Source: Priapulus caudatus | Taxonomy: Eukaryota; Priapulida; Priapulimorpha; Priapulimorphida; Priapulidae | Direction: 5' to 3' | Assembly: GCF_000485595.1 (NCBI RefSeq) | Contig: NW_014577538.1 | Location: 342,493-365,796, forward strand | DNA: 23,304 nucleotides | Shown here: in pieces, positions 9,619 to 18,649 of the stretch | How positions within the stretch are numbered: the stretch's first letter is position 1 | How the letters are laid out: each line of letters starts with the position of its first letter | Position numbers and translations under genes: made by a program | Notes under the pieces: generated by a model | Seen by the model: only the letters and a program-made list of their open reading frames with translations | Database searches by the model: none | Told to the model about the DNA's origin: nothing

Positions 9619-10559
9619 TTCAGCGTAAGTAAGACTGTATTATATAAACACAGCCAGCAAAGGTAATTACATATGGCTTTGGGAAGAGGAGGAACACTTG
9701 TATCCTGATTACCTACCAATTATGTGAACGGGTTTAACGTCGAAAATGTTTCCTATTTTACGGCTAGTAGTGCGCGTAGATTACCGAATACATTATGACA
9801 TAATACGTATTAATACAGTACATAAACTTGCGAACATATGTTTCAATTGTTTGTAATAAGTGTTATAACTTATAATGCTACAAACTATATACACTGTACA
9901 CACATGACACTGTCGCAGTTACAGTAAAACAAAGTAGGGTTAGTGTCACTCAATATAGTAGGCAGAGTGGTAGTGTCGTACTGATATTGTAATTATTAAC
10001 GGTAATTATCCCATGCTCATCTAAACTTACTTCCTACACGTAACACTACCGAGAGTAGTTCTCAGGTGTTCGTTTCTAGACACGTATATAACTATCGGTC
10101 GCGTCCTCTGGTGGACGCTCCGTAAAGTTAGTTAGCACCAAAGTCGTCGTGCATTCATTCGTCTTTATCTGTAATCTCCTCTATTATTTCATTTTCTAAA
10201 TTAGTTACCTTCTCGTCGAGATAACGTATTTCGACACTAGAAAAAAATCACTACCCGCGCGCAAGAAACACTGAAACGTCAACAACTCGACTGGTGACTG
10301 GTACTGGTAGTATGATTATGAATATAATCATGGTACGGCGGCTGGTTTTATTGTTATGACCGACTTCTTATCGTGCGCTAACTTTCTCGCTATATTTGTT
10401 GTTTTTTTCGGTGTATCGCCGATTTAGACAGATCCAACACAGGCTCGTTGAAATGGTAAATACCTCTTTAAAAATGGTTTATATCATTTACTATTATATT
10501 TCATGGATAAAACGTGGCAACTATAAGATGTAGTGATGTAAGCCTTAATGAATACTGTT
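9619..10559. other. no gene seen; one CTCF-like motif
   Basis: AT-rich spacer between the MCFD2-like and ARL16 genes. GCGTCCTCTGGTGGAC at 10101-10116 reads on the minus strand as a near match (one or two mismatches) to the animal CTCF core CCACCAGAGGGCGC. No coding or transposon structure was recognised. Confidence 0.3.
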
Positions 10560-10970
10560 TGCTGCACCCGCTCATCTGAGCGTGATCACTGTTTTCGGCA
10601 TGTACAAACTTCGGTTCAAGGATAGAGAACATGGGTCCCAATAAAACCAATGTCATTTACATCAATATAAATATAATATAATTAGGGTTAGGGTTAGGGT
10701 TAGGCACATTGGTTTTATTGAGACCCATGTTCTCTATCCTTGGGCCCCAAACTTCTAAGGATCCTTAAGTTTAGCTTCTTTGTCTCTGTGATTCCGTATT
10801 GGAATTCACTGCCTTCATCCTTAGTAAATAGCAAATTTACAACTTTTTCCGCTGCGATCCGCAGTGTGGATCTACCGACTTGATCCACTTCTCTCTCCAT
10901 CTTCGTTATAGTCCCCAGGACTTTTGAAGATTAACACTTATGACTATATGAGGTTATGTAGATTTTATGA
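10560..10970 (-). repeat. dispersed protein-derived repeat, copy A
   Basis: Reading the minus strand from about 10930, this copy is open over SKVLGTITKMERE-type sequence and then STLRIAAEK and EFQYGITETKKL. The same peptide motifs appear at 17283-17490 (copy C) and, in part, around 16105-16745 (copy B). Copies A and C differ mostly at third codon positions in the shared motifs. The frame is interrupted by the telomeric foldback at 10613-10747. I do not recognise the protein family. It is either a fragment of a mobile-element gene or of a repeated host gene. Confidence 0.65.
10613..10747 (+). mobile_element. telomere-repeat foldback element, copy 2
   Basis: A 135-bp element with ends GGTTCAAGGATAG and CTATCCTTGGGCCC, flanked by an exact 8-bp duplication CAAACTTC (10605-10612 and 10748-10755). 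Its 37-base arms (10617-10653, 10706-10742) match those of copy 1 with one mismatch between arms. The loop is the same AT-rich segment followed by TTAGGG units at 10682-10704. It sits inside dispersed-repeat copy A; copy C shows the uninterrupted site, confirming insertion. Confidence 0.92.
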
Positions 10971-11101
10971 TTGACAAGTGATGTAGATTTTAAACGCAAC
11001 GTAGCTCTGTAACTTGTGTTGTGTAAGATACGCCTACTTAATTTATGACTGCCTTGTCTCTTAGCAGTTCTAATTTATTTATTTGTTTGCCTTTCTAGTA
11101 A

Positions 11102-11758
11102 ATGACCAAGAGCCAAGATCGCTTGAAGGATGTCGTGTGGTGCGGCAAGACCGCCTGCCCGTGCGTGCGCTTCTCACACGTGAGCGAGCCGGGCGATCCC
11201 GAAGCGGCGGCGACCATGTATCTGATCGTGGGGCCGACGCGCGGCGGCAAGACGCTCCTGCTCAAGCGTCTCATGCTGCACGCGACGACGCGAGACGTCG
11301 GCGATGGCGACGTGCCGCCGACCGTGCCGACGGTTGGCACGAACCTCGTCAACGTCTCGCTCGGCAAGAAGAGCGAGATCACCGTGCGCGAGCTCGGTGG
11401 CAGCATGGCGCCCATCTGGCACAACTACTACCGCGACTGCCGGCACCTGATGTTCGCGATCGACCTGAGCGACCGCGCGCGCGTCGCCGCCGCGTGCGTG
11501 CAGCTCACCGACGCGCTGTCGTCGCCGGAGCTGCCGCGCAGCGCGCGCGTGCTCATCGTGATGAACAAGCGCGACACGGCGTGCATGAGCGCGCGCGAGC
11601 TCGCCGCTCTCATCATGCTTGACGACGTGCGCCGCCATGCCGGCCGCCGCGTCGACGTCGTGCAGACGAGCGCGAGGACGGGCGACGGCGTCGGCGACGT
11701 CGTCAGGTGGCTGCAGGATTCGCTGCTGCAGGAGAAGACGGAGCAAGCGAGCGTGTGA
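11102..11758 (+). CDS. ARL16: ARL16, ARF-like small GTPase
   Basis: ARL16 is a divergent ARF-family GTPase, in mammals linked to cilia and Golgi traffic and to RIG-I inhibition. From the first ATG the product has 218 residues. From M39 (11216, CGACCATGT context) it has 180, aligning with the usual family N-terminus, so either start is possible; an in-frame TAA directly precedes 11102. Visible: P-loop GPTRGGKT (44-51), switch I PTVGTN, switch II RELGG in place of the common DxGG, which is characteristic of ARL16, then HNYYRDC, NKRD for guanine specificity, and SART near the end. A pyrimidine-rich acceptor ends at 11098, implying a 5' UTR exon. The coding part is unbroken and very GC-rich against an AT-rich setting, which could reflect a retrocopy or GC-biased codon use. 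Confidence 0.9.
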   Translation: MTKSQDRLKDVVWCGKTACPCVRFSHVSEPGDPEAAATMYLIVGPTRGGKTLLLKRLMLHATTRDVGDGDVPPTVPTVGTNLVNVSLGKKSEITVRELGGSMAPIWHNYYRDCRHLMFAIDLSDRARVAAACVQLTDALSSPELPRSARVLIVMNKRDTACMSARELAALIMLDDVRRHAGRRVDVVQTSARTGDGVGDVVRWLQDSLLQEKTEQASV

Positions 11759-12332
11759 TTGGGCGGATGGAGCAGGCAAGCACGTGATTGGGCAGATGGA
11801 GCAAGCAAGCGTGTGATTGGGCGACAGCGTCGGCGACGTCATCAGGTGGCTGCAGGAGAAGGCGGAGCAAGCGAGCACGTGATTGGGCGGATGGGAGAGG
11901 CGAGCGCGTGATTGGGCGGATGGGAGAGGCGAGCGCGTGATTGGGCGATGGCGTCAGCGATGTCATCAGGTGGCTGCAGGATTCGCTGCTGCAGGAGAAG
12001 GCGGAGCAATCGAGCGCGTGATTGGGCAGACGGAGCAGGCAAGTGCGTGATTGGGTGACAGCGTCGGCAGCGTCCTCAGGTGGCTGTAGGATTCGCTGCT
12101 GCAGGAGAAGACGGAGCAAGCGAGTGCGTGATTGGGCGGATGGGGGAGGTGAGCGCGTGATTGGGCGAGCGTGATTGGGCGGATGGGGGAGGTGAGCGCG
12201 TGATTGGGCGACGGCATCAGGTGGCTGCAGGATTCGCTGCTGCAGGAGAAGGCGGAGCAGCGAACGTGTGATTGGGCGGATGAAGCAGGCGAGCGCGTGA
12301 TTGGGCGGCAGGAGCAGGCGAGCGCATGATTG
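11681..12332 (+). repeat. minisatellite made of ARL16 3'-end copies
   Basis: The last 26 codons of ARL16 including TGA (11681-11758) recur at 11820-11882 (15 bases lost between CTGCAG repeats), 11944-12021, 12054-12131 and 12207-12271 (truncated). Between them are about 30-base units (gagcaagcgagcgtgtgattgggcggatg) derived from the last seven codons plus 3' flank. Copies 2 and 3 keep the frame to their own TGA; copy 4 has an internal TAG. All lie after ARL16's stop codon, so they are presumably 3' UTR or flank. Confidence 0.92.
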
Positions 12333-12472
12333 GAGCATGCGCTCTGGGTTGATGTGTCCACCCCGCGTGACTAGAGTTAGCTCTAGCGATTCGTTGTTGT
12401 AGTCTGGAAGTTCCATGTGAGATAACAATTATGATTGACTTGACGTCACGTGCGATGCATTGATTCATGCAA
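12333..12472. repeat. 191-bp-family tandem unit R1 (partial)
   Basis: Contains GCTCTGGGTTGATGTGTC, CCCGCGTGACTA, CGATTCGTTGTTGTA and GACTTGACGTCACG. The order matches units R2 and R3 at 13592-13935. Its left part is replaced by the ARL16-derived array. R1 and R2 are separated by the 1.1-kb element inserted at GGTTAC. Confidence 0.8.
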
Positions 12473-12478
12473 GGTTAC

Positions 12479-13591
12479 GGGCACCAGTTAACTCGACCCA
12501 CCCACCAACTCGGCTCACATTGTGGCGAGTTTATCCGCCTGGAGGTTGGCCAGCTCGGCTCGTGGGTAATATGACGAGCCTGGAGGTCGGGCAGCTCGAC
12601 TCACCGGCCAACTCATTACCTCCGCCCAACGGAGTTGGAGGGGAAGTTATGTGATCGGTCTCGTGCGGTCGTGTGTCAGTGTGTTCGTGTAGCCAGCAGC
12701 AGGCCAGTCAGTGTTAGTGTGTTAGTGTGTTGGCGCGATCGATATTAGCGCGTCGAGTCAAGCGTGTACATGTGAGCAAGCAGCAGCAACGAGCGGCTGC
12801 TACAAGCTATGTCGCTGGCGGAGGTATGCACTCTCCGTGAGTGCCCTCTGTCTAGTTTAAGATGTTTTACACATTCCGACGTCAAAACGTCTATTTTCAA
12901 TATTATTAAATCTTTATTGCATATAATTCGCTTACAAATACATGTACTGAGGCCATAATAAAAATATTGTTTGTTTGCCCTCACCCGACCGACCCGCCAA
13001 AAAGGGGACGACTCAAAAAATTTTATTGATCAAGCAAAACAAACATTCAACATAAAAGGTATCTGCACACAAGCACACCTGAGCATGTAGACACCATGCT
13101 GAATTTGTAAAAAAGACCCCCCTCAAAAAAAAGCCTACCTACCTACCCAAACTTTTCAGCCTGGGTCGGGTGAGGGCAAACAAATATTTTTTTAATTGTG
13201 GCATGAAAGTAGTCTTTTACATGGAGAACAAATCTGATGGATGCAATAGTGTTGACCTAAATAATAAAATTTACTTGATTTGAGTGCAATAATTGCAAGA
13301 TACGGTAGGTGATAATTTCTGTCTGGTTTGTTAAGATGGTTGATGTACTTGTCTATAAATATAAGTGTGTGGTATTTTTGTGGGAACAACCTTTTATTAT
13401 GCGTAGAACATAATTTTGTCACACATGATCAATCTCAATTTTCAATCTCACATGAGTTTTAGCCCGTGAGTCGAGCTGCCCGATCTCCAGGTGGGTCATC
13501 TCGACCTACGAGCCGAGCTGGGCGACCTCCAGGCGGGTAAACTCGACACACTGGTCGAGTTTGCCAGAGAGGCGAGTTGATTATGGACCAC
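12479..13591. mobile_element. 1.1-kb terminal-inverted-repeat element
   Basis: Left (12488-12620) and right (13455-13575) terminal regions are inverted copies rich in AACTCG and GCCTGGAGGTCG / CAGCTCGGCTCG subrepeats. GGTTAC flanks both sides (12473-12478, 13592-13597), while the uninterrupted related site (13783, ggctac) has it once, so this is a plausible 6-bp target duplication. The interior has no convincing coding frame. It carries a smaller nested element at 12970-13184. Confidence 0.75.
12970..13184. mobile_element. nested MITE with 21-bp perfect termini
   Basis: Perfect inverted termini of 21 bases (TTTGTTTGCCCTCACC... at 12970-12990, its reverse complement at 13164-13184) enclose about 170 bases with A and C homopolymer runs and no coding signal. 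It lies inside the 1.1-kb element. The target duplication is unclear because the flanks are A/T runs. Confidence 0.85.
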
Positions 13592-13935
13592 GGTTACTAC
13601 TACTGTGTTTTTAAGCTTCCGTACACATCGAGGGTGGATCGATGGTGGTCGATCATCATTGTTGGCACACGCTCTGGGTTGATGTGTCTGTCCCGCGTGA
13701 CTATAGACAGCTGTAGCGAATCGTTGTTGTAATCCATGCAGGATTTATAATTCTTACTGACTTGACATCACGTTCGATGCAAGGCTACTACTCAGTCTAA
13801 GTTTCCTTACGCGTTGAGGGTGGATCGATGGCAGCCGATCCTCGATGTTGGCATGTGCTCTGGATTTACCTTATACCTATCTGCCTAGCATGTTCGACAG
13901 GCAGCTGTAGCAAATTGTTGCTGTGGTAGGGTTGT
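13592..13935. repeat. 191-bp-family tandem units R2 and R3
   Basis: R2 begins GGTTACTACTACTG at 13592 and R3 begins GGCTACTACTCAG at 13783, giving a 191-base period. Both share GAGGGTGGATCGATGG and GCTCTGG, and CAGCTGTAGC near the end. R3 decays after about 13935. Together with R1 they form a short tandem array. Confidence 0.8.
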
Positions 13936-15297
13936 TCTAGATAATGGTTGACAACGAAATCTCACAAAGTCGACAATATGTCGAGCACGTGTGAAAATAC
14001 AATGTAAACTGGTTTAGCTTGAGCAACCTAGCAGCAATGTCCGGGGTAAGGGGAGCATGGCTGTCATGTTCAGACAGATAGGTAAATTCTAGGGTGCAGT
14101 CTTTGTTTTTTTCCCATGTGTACCGGTGACTTAGAACCAGAGTAAAATTAATATGATCATATAGAGTCAATGTTAATCGCAATATCAACGTAAATACATT
14201 CATATTGCATCAAACTCGTACAGTTGAGCTTGAAACCAGTACCATTGACACTAAATTCTTAAATATTCATTATTGGTTTCTGGTGCTAGTGGTATTGTTG
14301 CTATAGCAAGTGACTTTCAGGTTTTCTCATGAGTGGAAATGAGTTGAGAGCTTTGCTCCTCAACTTATACTAGTCATATTTCAACATGTATGTTATATTA
14401 AACGTCAAATCGTTTTGTGAACATGAAGATAGATTTTTTTATTTATACATGTACCTGCTGCTTTGTATTCTGTGTAAGATTACAGAATCGATTCACTAAG
14501 TTTCTCCTAAAGGCAATTAAAGCTAGGGTACCTCCTATTAAAAAAATGATGTAGGAAACAAATTTGTGTCTTCCTTGTCACAAGTGGTCAGCTTTTAGTG
14601 CTGTTGTTGTATTGCTGTATTTACATAATATTTTCTGTACACTTTGTTATGTGTTCTACACCTTGAAACTTACAAAATGGTATACCGTGGTGCAGTAGGC
14701 AAGGATTTACATTTCACTTAAACATTTACAGCTATACGTGCCTGCTTGCATATGTTGCAAAATACTGATTTTAGTGCCAACGTTTTGCAGGGTAAAGGCT
14801 GGTACATATAGTTACGAAATGTCAAGTACATCTATACATGTTGTATGTAGGGTTTATGTACAAATTGAAGTTTTATTCCTTGTTACCATATCAAATACAC
14901 ACTGGTTTACTACATATATTACGTGTAAACTGATTTATATAATTACTTTGATTTTGTGATTACAGATAGTGATTAAAAATACATTTTTTACTAATGAATG
15001 GCTACGCGAAAATATAAATTCATGAATGTATTAACTATAATCTAAACTACTGAAATCACCCTCTATAATATAATCTACAGACTGATGAAGATGAAAGCAA
15101 AAAGATTTCTTTAAAGTTTAAATTTATATTTTTGATGATAAAATTAACACTAAACGTGATATAGGGTTATATTATAAGTGTAGTATAACTCTCATAGTAA
15201 CGATTTTTAATGTAATGGTTACAGTACACAGACACAGTATATATAGGCTATCATGTTTAAAATAGTATTTAAATATTTTTACATAAAGTGTCAGAAA
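13936..15297. other. no confident gene
   Basis: AT-rich sequence. A minus-strand open frame at 13937-14203 (88 codons) reads somewhat like a protein but has no recognisable family, splice partners or codon bias. The right end is downstream of the stop codon of the gene at 15298-17011 and probably holds its 3' UTR. Confidence 0.4.
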
Positions 15298-15423
15298 CTA
15301 GGATAAAGCTTTGACAATAATGGCAAAATTCTGTACTTGCTTCTGAATCTCTTTTGCCATTTCATCTTTTGATGCACGTGGATGCTTCTTTATATAGTCA
15401 ACAATTGCTAGTATGCATGCCTC
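15298..15423 (-). CDS. 100-aa protein, coding exon 3
   Basis: Forty-one codons and TAG, with acceptor TTTCTCTTTCCAG|GAG. It encodes a C-terminal helical segment with the turn KKHPRASKDEM, ending VKALS. Confidence 0.82.
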   Translation of the reverse strand, partial: EACILAIVDYIKKHPRASKDEMAKEIQKQVQNFAIIVKALS

Positions 15424-17011
15424 CTGGAAAGAGAAAAGTAATATTGTTAGAGGTTTGGCAATGTGATTTTAATATAATTAAATATGCAGATGTTAACTTC
15501 ATATTCATACTCACCCTGGCTGCATCAATCTCCCTCTGTCCAGTCACTCGGTTGTATACTTCGGTAAACACCCTGGCCTTAGTAATAATGCTCAACAACT
15601 TTTCACTTCCTTCCGTCTTATTTAGATATCCTATCAGAGCAATCTGAAAGGAAACAAGCAGCATGTTTATTTATATAATTATTAAAGTATACAGTACAAT
15701 TGACAGCGGCCCACAGTGCCAACTTTACAGTGAATGTAATATGCAAGCACATATTCATTTATTTGATAGCTGAGTTATTCTTCTATACACTACATTAAAA
15801 TTTCATATTGTAATGTGGAGCACGAAGCTTTATCTTCGACCATCAACAACACTTCGTCATTTCGTATATAACAGCTTTCCTGTATATTCCACAAATTAAC
15901 CATGCATAGACAGGCTCAGGTTGTGGGCAAAATCTGGTGGAGAAAATTCCAAAACCAAATGGATACAAGGGCAGAGAAAGATTAAGGATTATGTTAGGGT
16001 TAACGGCTTTTATTTAATAAAGCTACATGTTACCTTCTCGCTTCTCACTACATGGCGAGAAGTGACGTCTGACGTCTGACGCCTGCCTGAGCGGGCTCTA
16101 CAATTGTTTCACTTAGTGAGATTTTCACTGTGATCTGCAGTGTTGATCTGTCTATTTGATCAACTTAAAGCCGCACTATGCGCATCCAAACGCTAATTTA
16201 TCCAGTACTAGACTAGCAAATACATCGTGTCATGCATAATCACACTACCTTATGGCAAAATAAACTCTAGTTCCTCCCATTTCAGTGCGTGTTTGCTTAA
16301 AACCCACAAGAAAGAGGTGCGAAATCTGGTAATCTGGCGCCAACGCTAAATTGTATGCCAAACAATTTCGCCAAGAATCGGTTAGGTGACGTCACATGTT
16401 TTTATCTTTGCTACACCCGTACCGCAGCACCGCTCCACGGTTGCTTGGCAGAGCAACGCGAAATTGTCAACAACATCGGAGAATTTGAACAACATTGGAG
16501 GTATTTTCAAATGCCTTTTATAAGACAATGCGCAGTGAAATGGGAGGAACTAGAGTTTATTTTGTCATAAGGTAGTGTGATTATGCATGACACCAAGTAT
16601 TTGCTAGTCTAGTACTGGAGAAATTAGCGTTTGGATGCGCATAGTGCGGCTTTAATCTCTCTTCTTCTTTGATATAGTCCCACGGACTTTGAATACTAAT
16701 GAGTAATGATATTGATAATCTATACGATGTTATGAGGTTTAGGGGTAACGAGAAGGTAACGGGATGTAACTTGAAGGTAACGAGGTGTAACTTGATGGTA
16801 ACGAGGTGTAACTTGAAGGTAACGAGGTGTAACTTGATGGTAACGACGTACGACTCCTAGGTAAACGAGTTGGGATGGGCCGTTCTTTAACTTCTTGGCT
16901 TAGGTTCTACACAGTACACAGTTATAATATTATACCCGGTTAGGGTTAAGGTTATAATTATACCTGTTGCAAAAGCTCAGGATTGTCCATCTGCCACGCC
17001 TGACCTGCCAT
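15298..17011 (-). CDS. 100-aa conserved-looking helical protein, three exons
   Basis: Join of 17011-16964, 15643-15515 and 15423-15298 (minus strand). All junctions are GT-AG and phase 0 (CAACAG|GTATAA; TTTCAG|ATT; CCAGG|GTGAGT; TTCCAG|GAG). The start ATG is in good context (GAGAAATGG) and follows an in-frame TAG ten codons upstream, supporting a complete N-terminus. The product is small and mostly helix-forming, with Lys/Glu/Ala-rich stretches such as EKLLSIITKARVF, REIDAAREACILAIVDYI and KDEMAKEIQKQVQNF. It has no signal peptide or membrane segment. I do not recognise the family and propose no function. Intron 1 carries the mobile insertions described at 16105-16847. Confidence 0.8.
15515..15643 (-). 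CDS. 100-aa protein, coding exon 2
   Basis: Forty-three codons flanked by a pyrimidine-rich acceptor (GTTTCCTTTCAG) and donor AGG|GTGAGT. It encodes the central helices, including GYLNKTEGSEKLL and TEVYNRVTGQREID. Confidence 0.82.
16105..16745 (-). repeat. dispersed protein-derived repeat, copy B, split by a MITE
   Basis: Read on the minus strand, 16745-16656 gives FKVRGTISKKKRD. After the insertion, 16164 onward gives VDQIDRSTLQITVK, in the same order and frame as copies A and C. The TTAA target creates a TAA stop, and downstream similarity fades, so this copy is dead. It lies in intron 1 of the 100-aa gene. A 12-base inverted pair GTTACCTTCTCG (16029-16040) / CGAGAAGGTAAC (16749-16760) brackets it. 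Confidence 0.65.
16169..16651. mobile_element. 483-bp MITE with 121-bp inverted arms and TTAA target
   Basis: Arms 16169-16289 and 16531-16651 (AGCCGCACTATGCGCATCC... inverted at the right) are about 95% identical by eye, and TTAA flanks each end. A TTAA duplication is the signature of piggyBac-type transposases. Copies A and C of the dispersed repeat show the sequence without the insertion. A 71-codon plus-strand frame inside runs into the right arm and is judged spurious. No transposase is encoded. Confidence 0.9.
16752..16847. repeat. 21-bp minisatellite
   Basis: Four full and one partial copy of GAAGGTAACGAGGTGTAACTT, alternating GAA and GAT at the junction. It abuts the end of dispersed-repeat copy B and lies in intron 1 of the 100-aa gene. 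Confidence 0.92.
16964..17011 (-). CDS. 100-aa protein, coding exon 1
   Basis: Sixteen codons from the start ATG to CAACAG|GTATAA. The short N-terminus (MAGQAWQMDNPELLQQ) reads smoothly into exon 2. Confidence 0.78.
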
Positions 17012-17101
17012 TTCTCGATGATTTATTTGGTATAGATACTAAGAGTAAGATCGAACTAGAAAACAGTAAACATTGACAATCGGATAGGAATACGCTATCG
17101 T

Positions 17102-17115
17102 GGCGCCATCTAGTG
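17102..17115 (-). promoter_or_regulatory. CTCF/YY1-like motif upstream of the 100-aa gene
   Basis: On the minus strand the motif reads CACTAGATGGCGCC, 91 bases upstream of the start codon of the 100-aa gene. It resembles the animal CTCF core (CCACTAGRKGGCGC) and overlaps a YY1-like AGATGGCGC. The position suits a proximal promoter element. No TATA box was seen nearby. Confidence 0.4.
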
Positions 17116-17282
17116 TGTCCAGTCTCACTTTGCCCTACGTAAAATTCCTTCCCCTGTTATCTAAAATTATAATTAAAATTCATTAGAATTCTGGTCATAG
17201 CTATAATACAATACATTATGATTACTTATTATTATTTAATGAAGACATCTGGTTTTATTAAGCCTATTAATCGTACTCGATC

Positions 17283-17490
17283 GTCCGCGCGTGATCATTG
17301 CTTTCGACATGTACCATCTTCATCTTTGAGTATAGCTTTTTCGTTTCTGTCATTCCATATTGAAATTCTCTACCTTCTTTGCTGGTTAATTGCGTAATTG
17401 AACCTTTTTCTACTGCAATCCGCAATGTTGATATTTCTATTCGACCAACCTTGTCTCTTTCCGTCTTCGATATCCCAATAAGATCATTAT
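17283..17490 (-). repeat. dispersed protein-derived repeat, copy C
   Basis: Minus-strand reading gives LIGISKTERDKVGR, STLRIAVEKGSI, SKEGREFQYGMTETKKL and then KMVHVESNDHA before a stop. It lacks the insertions found in copies A and B. It ends exactly where the CGTG satellite array begins. The protein family is unrecognised; the shared motifs and mostly synonymous differences from copy A argue for a coding origin. Confidence 0.65.
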
Positions 17491-17492
17491 GA

Positions 17493-18083
17493 GGTGCGTG
17501 CGTGCATGCGTGCGTGGGTGTGTGGATGCGTGCGTGCGTGCGTGCGCGTGTGTGTGCGCGTGCGTGTATGCGAGTACAGTACGTAAATATGATGTTATTA
17601 GGAGTCGTGAATTTAGTCTTTATTCAAGTACTCATGATGTTATTATATATTTATATCTATAATATCAAGAGCTAATAAACACAGGTATTTATTAGCTCTT
17701 GATAATATGATAACTAACCAATTTTTCTAATTGTTTTTTAAGCCGTGAAGGAAACCAAACATCCACTGATGATGCGACCACACCGGTAATCACCGACAGA
17801 TAAGTATATAGCTTACTTCGAAGCACATTGCATAAGTTAGTTCAGTTGTTAGAGACGGTCTCTGTGTATTTTAATCTCCAGGTTAAGCAGAGAATCCAAA
17901 ATTCTCGTGATGAGAAACTGTATCATAAGTTAGAATTCTTATTTATGATGAATTGATTTTGTTCAACGTTTTCCATATTACCAGTAACAAGACAGTAACA
18001 TCTGCAGTCAAGCACAATTCGGTACATGTTCGTCAAACTCATTTACAATAGTTTGCCTGTGAATGTGTATATGTGTGAGTCTG

Positions 18084-18127
<44 letters not shown>

Positions 18128-18617
18128 TGTGTGTGTGCATGCGTGCGTGTGTGTGCGTACGTGTGTGCGAGTATAGTAAATATTATATTATTAGCAGTCG
18201 TGATTTTAATCTTTACTCAAGTACTCCTGATATTATTATATATTTATATCTATCATATGATAACTAAACGAATTTTCGATTTGTTCTTATCCATTGATGA
18301 TGCGATCACACCCGCAATTACCGACAGATAAGTACATGGCTTGCTTCGAAGCACATTGGATAGGTTAGTTCAGTGGTTAGGGACAGTCTCTGTGTATTTT
18401 AATCTCCAGGTTAAGCAGAGAATCTAAAATTCTTGTGATGAGAAACTGTATCATAAGTTAAAATTCTTATTTATGATAAATTGTTTTTGTTCAACGTTTT
18501 CTATATTACCAGTAGCAAGACAGTAACATCTGCAGTCAAGAACAATTCGGTACATGTTCGCCAAACTCATTTACAATTGTTTGCCTATGAATGTGTATAT
18601 ATGTGTAAGTCTGTGTG

Positions 18618-18649
<32 letters not shown>

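Noticed and set aside
11083-12468. Several long open frames on both strands over ARL16 and its downstream array
   Set aside because: They are shadows of the GC-rich ARL16 gene and of its tandem copies; none has family motifs, and only the frame with GPTRGGKT, RELGG and NKRD is supported.
13937-14203. 88-codon minus-strand ORF as an exon
   Set aside because: Protein-like in places, but with no splice partner, homology or codon bias; this length is plausible by chance in a window of this size.
16355-16570. 71-codon plus-strand ORF inside the TTAA-flanked MITE
   Set aside because: It runs into the terminal inverted repeat, has no transposase motif, and its length is unremarkable for non-coding DNA.
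16752-16847. Regularly spaced repeats as a CRISPR-like array
   Set aside because: Copies are head-to-tail without unique spacers and the genome is clearly animal, so this is an ordinary minisatellite.
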